6,938 bases of DNA from assembly GCA_023264915.1 (NCBI GenBank), contig JAHFUU010000130.1, positions 1-6,938 on the forward strand, written 5' to 3'. The notes below the pieces were generated by a model that worked only from the letters and a program-made list of their open reading frames with translations, was not told where the DNA came from and ran no database searches. Within the stretch, counting starts at the first letter, position 1. Every line of letters starts with the position of its first letter. Of this stretch, positions 1-5,180 are shown one piece after another. The translations under genes were made by a program, and so were the position numbers. This DNA comes from Microthrixaceae bacterium (GTDB taxonomy: Bacteria; Actinomycetota; Acidimicrobiia; Acidimicrobiales; Acidimicrobilacustridaceae).

Positions 1-243
1 CGGTTGGGTGGGGTCATAGCTCATGAGGTCACACCCGCTCCGGCTCGGTGGGCGCGTGGACGGCCGCCGGGCGCTGCGTGTTCGCCTTGGTCAGGGTTGC
101 ACATGGGGTGGCCTTTCGGGAGAGGTCCTCAGAACCTTAGTGGCACGCAACAGGGGCCGGGTCTGGGCCCGAACGCCCCAGTCTCGGTTCGTTCCATGCA
201 GCAGGAGATCTCACCGAGCCAACTACGGTCGTGTCGAGACCTC
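1..243. other. gene-free upstream region
   Basis: I see no gene I can support in these bases. One plus-strand frame is open from the left edge to 258, but its translation is rich in Pro, Gly, Arg and Trp, matches no family I know, and stops inside the tandem repeat. It could at most be the tail of an upstream gene. A GC-rich inverted repeat, GGGCC at 154-158 with GGCCC at 166-170, could form a small hairpin but has no T-run after it. I could not find a convincing -35/-10 pair for the downstream lipoprotein gene, although its promoter should lie here. Confidence 0.5.
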
Positions 244-295
244 GAACATGCACTCTGAACATGCACTCTGAACATGCACTCTGAACATGCACTCT
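244..295 (+). repeat. tandem repeat, 4 x 13 bp
   Basis: Four exact head-to-tail copies of GAACATGCACTCT occupy 244-256, 257-269, 270-282 and 283-295. A decayed start of a fifth copy (GAAGATG) follows. Each unit contains an ATG, at 248, 261, 274 and 287. Because 13 is not a multiple of 3, successive ATGs fall in different frames. The first three each open an identical seven-codon frame (MHSEHAL) that ends in TGA inside the array or just past it. Only the last ATG, at 287, reads on into the lipoprotein gene. The array therefore sits over the translation start of that gene. Perfect identity of the copies points to recent slippage or expansion. Confidence 0.95.
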
Positions 296-874
296 GAAGA
301 TGTGGCCCCGCGCCGAGGCAAGGGGCTCCGATCGATGCTCGAGCTGGCACCGGTCTGCGCGTTGATCGGGCTGGTGACCACCTTCGCTGCGTGCAGCGAT
401 CAGACGCCGCCATTTGACCGGGCATCGGCAGTCCAGAGGGTGATCGAGGACAGCCGCGGAGCGATCACGCCCCCCCAAGCTGAGTGCTATGTGGATCGGG
501 TGGCGGGAGAGGTCGGAGCCGCTCAGCTCAGCCCTGACGCTCACCCAACCCCGAGCCAGATCAACCGGCTGACCTCGATCCGAATCGACTGTGTCGGTGT
601 GGCCAACCTCGGCCGCTCGCCGGCTACCGGCACGCTACGACCGATCGCCCCGGAAGAGACCTCGGCGCGTCGGCTGCCCACCAAGAAGGGCGACGACCCG
701 AACCTGGATCTGCTCTATGACGCGTGCGAGCGAGGCAGCGGTCAGGCCTGCGACACGCTCTTTGACGACGCGCCCCCGGGTAGCGAGTACGAGGAGTTCG
801 CCGTCACCTGTGGCGGCCGCACCCGTGAGAAGCGTTGCGCGGACGTCTACACCGCCGGCCCTCCCGTTTCCTAG
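287..874 (+). CDS. putative secreted lipoprotein, Cys-rich
   Basis: This encodes a 195-residue protein of unknown function, likely anchored outside the membrane by lipid. The N-terminus looks like a lipoprotein signal: a basic stretch (Arg9, Arg10, Lys12, Arg15), a hydrophobic core at about 18-33, and a lipobox-like TFAAC ending at Cys36. The mature part has six cysteines (67, 102, 147, 155, 175, 184), suggesting disulfides outside the cell. The segment 'TPPQAECYVDRVAGEVG' (61-77) and the tail with DACERGSGQACDTLFDD, GSEYEEF and TCGGR resemble motifs I recall from many actinobacterial envelope proteins of unknown role. The start is uncertain. ATG 287 and GTG 302 both keep the basic n-region but lack a clear Shine-Dalgarno. 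ATG 335 has a purine-rich stretch (about 314-324) upstream but would lose the basic residues. The gene is convergent with the operon to its right and stands alone here. Confidence 0.75.
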   Translation: MHSEDVAPRRGKGLRSMLELAPVCALIGLVTTFAACSDQTPPFDRASAVQRVIEDSRGAITPPQAECYVDRVAGEVGAAQLSPDAHPTPSQINRLTSIRIDCVGVANLGRSPATGTLRPIAPEETSARRLPTKKGDDPNLDLLYDACERGSGQACDTLFDDAPPGSEYEEFAVTCGGRTREKRCADVYTAGPPVS

Positions 875-930
875 GCGCTTGCCGACCGGCGGCGCGACCG
901 CCAGGGAGCCCGACGGTGATGGGGAGCACC

Positions 931-966
931 CGAGCGTCAGCGAGGGAGCGTGGGGGCGCAGCCCCC
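931..966. repeat. GC-rich extragenic repeat-like element with hairpin
   Basis: The sequence CGAGCGTCAGCGAGGGAGCG (931-950) is followed by a perfect 6-bp stem with a 3-base loop: GGGGGC 952-957, GCA, GCCCCC 961-966. The 'GAGCG-CAGCGAG' block followed by a G-run/C-run hairpin resembles dispersed intergenic elements I recall from high-GC actinobacterial genomes. This is recognition from memory and has not been searched. It lies between two convergent genes, roughly 75-80 bases from each stop codon. Confidence 0.5.
952..966. terminator. possible bidirectional terminator hairpin
   Basis: The GGGGGC-GCA-GCCCCC stem is the strongest compact inverted repeat I see between the convergent lipoprotein gene (stop at 874) and the acyltransferase gene (stop at 1040). 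Its central position suits termination from both sides. Neither side has the T-run expected of a classical intrinsic terminator, although such runs are often missing in high-GC actinobacteria. The function is inferred from position and structure only. Confidence 0.3.
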
Positions 967-1039
967 GAGGGAACCGGCGCTTGCAGTTGCGCGATCGACG
1001 ATCTGCTGTCGATGTGTGACTCGCGAACCGCGCTGTCGC

Positions 1040-2023
1040 TCAGCCGAGGTCGGGCCACCGGCGCCGGGCTCTACGCCTCGGTGACCTGTCGCCGAGGCTC
1101 CAGGTCCGGCGCCACGCGCCGACTGCCCCGGGGCCCTGGAGGCTTGGCGTACCGCCGCGGTGGGCACGCTGGCGGGAGGTCCACCAGTCAGATGTTGCCT
1201 CGTCGGCCAGCTGCTCGACCGCCTTCTCGATACGTGTTGCGAACCTGCGTGAGTCGTCGCCCTGATCTGGCCACAGGGGGGCTCCGAAGGTGATCGTCGT
1301 TGCCGAGCGCCTGGGGAGCTTGGCACCCTTTCGCATGATCCGGCTGGTGCCCTCGATGTGGATCGGTACGACTGGCGCCTTGCATCTGAGCGAGAGGTAT
1401 GCCGCTCCGCCCCTGAAAGGTTGGCCCCAGCCATCAGGTGAGCGCCCCCCCTCGGGGAAGATCAGGAAGCTCCAGCCATCCTCGATGAGGGCCGCCGCGT
1501 CGTCAGCAGACTTGCGCGACACCCGCGAGCGCTCTATCGGGATCGCTCCGATGACAAGCGCGCTCAGAGGCGCTGTGACCCTCGTACCGAAGAAGTAGTC
1601 AGCAGCAGCACCGATCGCGATGCGGTGCCTCCACGGCTCGGGGATGCTCGACAGCAACAGGGGGGTGTCGACGTGGCTGTGGTGGTTGGCAGCGAAGATG
1701 AGCGGGCCGGTGGCTTCGCCAAGTCGGTCGAGTCCTCTGACCGCTGGTGCAGCGATGAGGTCCATCGCAGGTCTGAGCACGCCCTCGACGAGCAGCACCC
1801 GCGCCATCCGGGACGGGTATGAGCGAGCCCACTCGGTGTCATAGTTGCTGCCCAGGGTCGGCTCGACCTTGTTGGGCTCGACCCCGCCCGGCACTGTCGG
1901 CGCGCGATACGGGAAGGGGACGCGCCGCAGGGTCGCAGCGGCGGATGCCCTTGCTGACCCCGTGGCAAGCTGCGCGAGAGACTTGCCGTTCACCGGCAGC
2001 CGCTTCGGCGTGCGAGCGCTCAT
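1040..2023 (-). CDS. PlsC-type 1-acylglycerol-3-phosphate O-acyltransferase family protein
   Basis: This is a 327-residue member of the PlsC/LPLAT family, which moves an acyl chain from acyl-CoA or acyl-ACP onto a lysophospholipid or related acceptor at the inner face of the membrane. All family blocks are present: NHHSHVD (113-119, the HX4D catalytic motif with His114 and Asp119), IPIERSR (161-167), FPEGGRS (189-195) and VPIHIEGT (219-226). FPEGGRS differs from the commoner FPEGTRS by a Gly. About 70 residues precede the domain, longer than in minimal PlsC proteins. They include a Pro-rich 'VPFPYRAPTVPGG' segment that I recall in actinobacterial paralogues. The C-terminus is Arg-rich. ATG 2023 overlaps the stop of a 36-codon frame (ATGA), and a GGCGGGA-like weak ribosome site precedes it. 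It is the last gene of the operon. The acceptor lipid cannot be deduced, and because actinobacteria carry several PlsC copies this need not be the phosphatidate-pathway enzyme. Confidence 0.92.
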   Translation of the reverse strand: MSARTPKRLPVNGKSLAQLATGSARASAAATLRRVPFPYRAPTVPGGVEPNKVEPTLGSNYDTEWARSYPSRMARVLLVEGVLRPAMDLIAAPAVRGLDRLGEATGPLIFAANHHSHVDTPLLLSSIPEPWRHRIAIGAAADYFFGTRVTAPLSALVIGAIPIERSRVSRKSADDAAALIEDGWSFLIFPEGGRSPDGWGQPFRGGAAYLSLRCKAPVVPIHIEGTSRIMRKGAKLPRRSATTITFGAPLWPDQGDDSRRFATRIEKAVEQLADEATSDWWTSRQRAHRGGTPSLQGPGAVGAWRRTWSLGDRSPRRRARRRWPDLG

Positions 2024-2130
2024 CGTCCCGCCTGCCCGAGCCTTTCAGGCGTGCCGCTCCTGCGGGCGGTCACCGCGCCCGTGTGCTGTTTGCACAAGTC
2101 GCACGCGACAGCGGGAGCCCGGTGGCTCAT
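2020..2130 (-). CDS. candidate small protein with CxxC motif (36 aa)
   Basis: A 36-codon frame exactly fills the gap between the LarA-like gene and the acyltransferase gene. Its ATG (2130-2128) overlaps the upstream TGA as ATGA, and its TGA (2022-2020) overlaps the downstream ATG, again as ATGA. The peptide begins MSHRAPAVACDLCKQHTG and is basic towards its end. The CDLC pair with nearby His16 could bind a metal, but one CxxC is too little to name a domain. Third positions are mostly G or C (about 29 of 36), like the neighbours. I see no good Shine-Dalgarno before its ATG, so translation would rely on coupling to the upstream gene. It could equally be a non-functional frame whose translation only delivers ribosomes to the acyltransferase start. 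I recognise no family. Confidence 0.4.
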   Translation of the reverse strand: MSHRAPAVACDLCKQHTGAVTARRSGTPERLGQAGR

Positions 2131-3722
2131 GAGACGTCGGCCATCAGGATCGGAGGGTTGTGGACGTGGGTGATCGTGGCGTCACGGCCCACGACATCGC
2201 TGGCGAGCTCCATCGCATCAGCCAGCGTGGAGGCCGGCGTGAAGCCCAGGCGCCGGACTGCCCGGGTGTCGCCACCGACGATGATCGTGCGGCCGACGTG
2301 TGCCAGGGCATGCGATCCCCAGTACCACATGTAGAACGGGTGCACGCCGTGGTAGGCGTAGCTGGTGCGGTAGAGGTGCCTGTACCAGTCATCCTCGGCG
2401 AAGCCGCGCTCGTAGCGCTTCTCGATCTCATAGGGGTCGGTCGTGTCAGCGAGGACCTGCTCGAAGAAGTCGATGTAGCTGGGATGATGCACCGGGTGGA
2501 ACTCCCAGGGCGTCGGGTGGCTCAAGATGACCACGCCGCCCTCGCGCACCAGTGGCCGACCCCGGTAGAGGTTGAAGAAGTAGCCCAGGCCCAACGACAT
2601 CACCAGGATCGGGTTCATGATCGAGTTCACGTTGTAGGGGCAGATGTAGGGCAGGCCCATCGTCAAGATGTCAGTCTGGCCCTCGACCGGGACAAGGTGC
2701 TGCTCATAGACGTGGCTGGTCGTGAGCTCGTGCACCGCCTCGACCTCACCGGCTTGGACCGAGGTGACGTTGTGCGGTGCCTTCCACCCCTGGAAGATCT
2801 GGCGGCGCGTGCGAGACGAGACCTTGTCCAGGCTCTTCTTGATCGCCACGAAAGCCAGGCGGTCCCGCGCTGACCACTCCCACTCGCGCCTTTGCAGCAC
2901 CGACATCGGTCCGCTGGTGCCGAACACGTCGTTGTTGAGGGTCGTCTCGATCTGGAACACCTTGACGCCCGCGTCGCGCAGCACCTTGCCCATGCGCCAG
3001 TTCGACGAGTGCAGCTCGCTGCGGTGCCGGTCCATGAACGAGCGGCTGTTCACCATCGTGTGCACGTTGTGGTGATGGCGGAGGCTGCGGTACGAGGCGA
3101 GGCCGGTTGCTGTGGACTTCCAGCCTCCGTCCATGGCTACGAGGTTGATGTTGACATAGACGATCAAGTCGCTCTCGGCGGCACGCTTGTTGATCTCGAC
3201 CTCCTCATCCTTGTCAGTGGCACCGATGAACGTGAGGTTGTCGGGGTCTTCCGCATCGTGGTTGTAGAGCAAGCCATGAGGGGCGAAGGAGTCATACACG
3301 CGGTCACCGAGCGCATGGCGGAGCTCGGCCTCGGTCATCCGCCGGTGCAGAGCCAGGGCCGCGATGATGTGGACATCGTCGACGCCGGCGGCAGCAGCGG
3401 CATCGAGCACCTGCTCTATGACACGCTGGCGCACGTCGGGCCGGCGCATCGGCGGCAACGGCAGGGAGATGTCGTCGAACGCGATCGTGAGCTTCATGCC
3501 CGGCCTCAACAGCGCGGGCAGGGGCTCGCTGTCACCGGTCGGGTGGTGGAGCGCGTGGTGGATCGCACCCTCGATGTCATCGAGGGGTTCGATCGGCTCA
3601 GCGGGGTAGATGACGCGAGAGCGGCCCGGGGGCAGCTTCTCGAGGCGGAACTGCTCGCCGTGATGGAACAGGATCGGCGGGGTTGACCGATCGACGTCGA
3701 GGACGAATCCTGGTCGGGGCAT
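2127..3722 (-). CDS. LarA-like (lactate racemase domain/DUF2088) nickel-pincer family protein
   Basis: This 531-residue protein resembles LarA, whose founding member racemises lactate with a Ni-pincer nucleotide cofactor. An N-terminal Rossmann-like part carries FDDISLPLP (82-90), matching the 'D-x-T-R-P' substrate region, and IIAALALHRRMTEAELRHAL (119-138), matching the 'A-G-T-H-R' helix with His126. Next comes GGWKSTATGLASYRSLRHHH (199-218), where Lys202 and His218 are 16 residues apart, the spacing of the cofactor-attaching Lys184 and nickel ligand His200 in Lactobacillus plantarum LarA as I recall it. Two catalytic positions differ: Leu87 stands where LarA has Arg75, and Ile192 where it has His174. 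The protein is also about 100 residues longer than LarA, with a His/Tyr/Trp-rich C-terminus. Lactate is therefore unlikely to be the substrate. ATG 3722 is chosen because the family-like sequence begins there, although the frame extends upstream without recognisable protein. AAGGAG lies 13 nt upstream. No LarB, LarC or LarE cofactor genes are in the window. Confidence 0.82.
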   Translation of the reverse strand: MPRPGFVLDVDRSTPPILFHHGEQFRLEKLPPGRSRVIYPAEPIEPLDDIEGAIHHALHHPTGDSEPLPALLRPGMKLTIAFDDISLPLPPMRRPDVRQRVIEQVLDAAAAAGVDDVHIIAALALHRRMTEAELRHALGDRVYDSFAPHGLLYNHDAEDPDNLTFIGATDKDEEVEINKRAAESDLIVYVNINLVAMDGGWKSTATGLASYRSLRHHHNVHTMVNSRSFMDRHRSELHSSNWRMGKVLRDAGVKVFQIETTLNNDVFGTSGPMSVLQRREWEWSARDRLAFVAIKKSLDKVSSRTRRQIFQGWKAPHNVTSVQAGEVEAVHELTTSHVYEQHLVPVEGQTDILTMGLPYICPYNVNSIMNPILVMSLGLGYFFNLYRGRPLVREGGVVILSHPTPWEFHPVHHPSYIDFFEQVLADTTDPYEIEKRYERGFAEDDWYRHLYRTSYAYHGVHPFYMWYWGSHALAHVGRTIIVGGDTRAVRRLGFTPASTLADAMELASDVVGRDATITHVHNPPILMADVS

Positions 3723-3937
3723 CAGCGCGAGCTCACTCCTTCGCCGTAGGTGACCTGGCGGCTGGGCTTTGCCGCCTCGGGGGAGACGTGGCGTGCTTGC
3801 CTCCATGCGTCGACAGACTGCTGCCGATCGCGAGCAAGCGCCTTCTGGTGGGGGTGGAGTGCCCGCTGGCGACGGTGGCATCCGGCGGGAAGCCAGACGT
3901 CGTGGGCGGACCCCGCGAGACGGCAGGGGACTCTCAT
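3722..3937 (-). CDS. candidate small basic protein (71 aa) between the dehydrogenase and LarA-like genes
   Basis: A 71-codon frame fills the 211-base gap exactly. Its ATG (3937-3935) overlaps the dehydrogenase TGA as ATGA. Its TGA (3724-3722) shares one base with the next ATG as TGATG. A strong Shine-Dalgarno, AAGGAG, ends 8 nt before the ATG, which is a real argument for translation. Roughly three quarters of third positions are G or C, somewhat lower than expected for a well-established gene in this DNA. The product is basic (many Arg and His), has Cys5 and Cys20, no membrane segment and no family I know. The His/Arg/Gln-rich composition is also what an out-of-frame reading of GC-rich DNA looks like. 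I hold it as a candidate. The alternative is a long non-coding gap or the remains of a decayed gene. Confidence 0.45.
   Translation of the reverse strand: MRVPCRLAGSAHDVWLPAGCHRRQRALHPHQKALARDRQQSVDAWRQARHVSPEAAKPSRQVTYGEGVSSR
3736..3741 (-). promoter_or_regulatory. ribosome binding site of the LarA-like gene
   Basis: AAGGAG on the minus strand lies 13 nt upstream of ATG 3722, a longer spacing than usual. It lies inside the 71-codon frame. The in-frame CTG at 3725 would be 10 nt away, so a non-canonical start there cannot be excluded. Re-initiation through the TGATG overlap is another possibility. Confidence 0.5.
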
Positions 3938-5163
3938 CGGGTGCGCTCCTTCTCGCCGGTGAGGTCGAAGGCGATCTTCACCGCGCCGCGCACGCCGGCG
4001 TTGCCAGCGTGCGCGATGGCTTCGGTGTAGCGCGACAGCGGGTAGGTGGTCGACACGAGCCGAGCGAGATCCTTGGCTTGCACCAGCTCGAAGGCCAGAT
4101 CGAAGCTGCGCCGGTCACCAAGGTGGGCCTCGTTCCCGTAGGCGTAGACGCCGCGCAGGCTGATCTCCTTTTGCCACATGGGGGTCAGGTCAAGGTCCAC
4201 GTCGCCCGCCATACCGACCAGGAACAGCTCGCCTCGCGGCGCGAGCACCGAGATCGCAGTGCCTATCGACTCGGCGGTGCCCACACAGTCATAGACAGCG
4301 CCGACACCGTCGGTGACGCAGTCGATGGTCCCCGCACCGAGAGCCATGGATCCCCTGAGGCGCCTGACGGCTCGACGCAGCTCACCGGGCTCGACAACCG
4401 AGCTGGCACCGAGGATCCTCGCGAGGCGTCGTTGCTCGGGGTGCTTGGCAACTGCGATGACATCCAGGTCAGGGTGGAAGTAGGTCAGGGAGGCGACTGT
4501 CAACAGCCCGAGCGTCCCGGCACCCAGGACCACGACCGAGCCGTCTCGGGTCCCCGCGGACCCTCCGGTTCCCGCTGCATGCACCGCGCAAGCCGCCGGC
4601 TCGACCATGACCGCTGCCGGGTCGGTCATGCCGTCGGGCACCGGATGCAGCTGGGACTCATGGGCCACCATGAGCGTCGACCACCCGCCACCGGTGTCGC
4701 AGCAGAACCCGCTCTGCAAGCCAGGTTCGAGGTGACCGAACGCGATGTTCACGCAGTTGCCCAGGTCGCCCTGGGCACAGAAGCGGCAGACCGGTTCGAT
4801 CCCGCGGGTGACGCATCCCAGCACCGGCTCGAGAACAACCCGATTCGTGCCGTCGGCCTCTGCCTTCGGGTCATCGGTGTCGACGAGGTCGGCGACGACC
4901 TCGTGTCCCGGGACGAAAGGGAACGAGACTATGGGCTCGAAGTAGCGCGAGGACTTGCCGTCGAGGGTGGACAGGTCGCTGCCGCAGATGCCTGACAGGC
5001 GCGGCTTGATGTACCGCCAGCCCGGGCCTGGCAGCTCGGGTGGATCATGATCGGTGCGAAGGCGCAGGGGACCCACCTTGGCCCCGCTTCCTGGCGCCAC
5101 GCGACCCGCGGCCATCGCTGAGAAATAGCGCGTGGGCTTGCGCTGGAAGACGAGTGCCTTCAC
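3934..5163 (-). CDS. zinc-dependent MDR alcohol dehydrogenase
   Basis: This is a 409-residue medium-chain dehydrogenase that should interconvert an alcohol and an aldehyde or ketone using NAD(P). It has ICGSDL with Cys60 and GHE with His87-Glu88 as catalytic-zinc residues, and VEPAACAVHA (188-197) closing the catalytic domain. A structural-zinc lobe has cysteines 117, 126, 129 and 137. The first gap is 8 residues instead of the 2 seen in liver ADH, a variant I recall in actinobacterial relatives. GAGTLG (214-219) is the GxGxxG coenzyme loop, and VYDCVGT (290-296) follows in the Rossmann fold. The frame stays open upstream to 5469, but that part is antisense-like, overlaps the preceding gene and has no family resemblance. 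GTG 5163, giving (V/M)KALVFQRKPTRYF, is the natural N-terminus and lies 13 bases after the preceding stop codon. Its last codons contain the ribosome site of the next small frame. The substrate is unknown; the neighbours suggest a long-chain alcohol or aldehyde. Confidence 0.92.
   Translation of the reverse strand: MKALVFQRKPTRYFSAMAAGRVAPGSGAKVGPLRLRTDHDPPELPGPGWRYIKPRLSGICGSDLSTLDGKSSRYFEPIVSFPFVPGHEVVADLVDTDDPKAEADGTNRVVLEPVLGCVTRGIEPVCRFCAQGDLGNCVNIAFGHLEPGLQSGFCCDTGGGWSTLMVAHESQLHPVPDGMTDPAAVMVEPAACAVHAAGTGGSAGTRDGSVVVLGAGTLGLLTVASLTYFHPDLDVIAVAKHPEQRRLARILGASSVVEPGELRRAVRRLRGSMALGAGTIDCVTDGVGAVYDCVGTAESIGTAISVLAPRGELFLVGMAGDVDLDLTPMWQKEISLRGVYAYGNEAHLGDRRSFDLAFELVQAKDLARLVSTTYPLSRYTEAIAHAGNAGVRGAVKIAFDLTGEKERTR
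3946..3951 (-). promoter_or_regulatory. strong ribosome binding site inside the dehydrogenase 3' end
   Basis: AAGGAG, within GAGAAGGAG on the minus strand, ends 8 nt before ATG 3937, close to ideal. It also encodes Glu-Lys-Glu near the dehydrogenase C-terminus, so it could be chance. It is the main evidence that the 71-codon frame is translated rather than being a gap. Confidence 0.55.
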
Positions 5164-5180
5164 GTCACCGCCCGCCTCAT
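5160..5180 (-). other. six-codon bridging minicistron (MRRAVT)
   Basis: The ATG at 5180-5178 overlaps the stop of the reductase-HAD gene as ATGA. It reads six codons and stops at TGA 5162-5160, overlapping the dehydrogenase start as GTGA. The peptide is too short to be a likely product. It may only let ribosomes that finish the upstream gene pass to the GTG start. GAGGCGGG within it could serve as a weak ribosome site for the dehydrogenase. Confidence 0.35.

Noticed and set aside
97..125. TTGCAC at 97-102 as a -35 promoter box
   Set aside because: No -10-like hexamer is found at 16-18 bases downstream; the bases there are GAGAGG.
1..258. Plus-strand frame open from the left edge to 258, possibly the tail of an upstream gene
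   Set aside because: Composition is not protein-like and the stop lies inside the tandem array. Without sequence to the left it cannot be supported as a CDS.
244..295. The repeat array as a CRISPR
   Set aside because: Units are 13 bp and directly adjacent, with no spacers and no cas genes nearby.
129..544. Minus-strand frames of 98 and 135 codons across the tandem repeat and the lipoprotein 5' end
   Set aside because: The translations are dominated by the repeat itself (HVQSACS-type repeats) and by antisense sequence, with no family resemblance.
2160..3686. Plus-strand frames of 237 and 264 codons opposite the LarA-like gene
   Set aside because: They are complementary-strand shadows, rich in Val, Asp and Arg, with no recognisable motif and no ribosome site I could support.
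3723..3881. N-terminal extension of the LarA-like frame to ATG 3881 or 3806
   Set aside because: The added Pro/Arg/Ser-rich residues look non-coding, and the family-like sequence starts at ATG 3722 with an upstream AAGGAG.
3769..4995. A 408-codon plus-strand open frame opposite the dehydrogenase
   Set aside because: It is the antisense shadow of the MDR gene, which has all its zinc and coenzyme motifs on the other strand.
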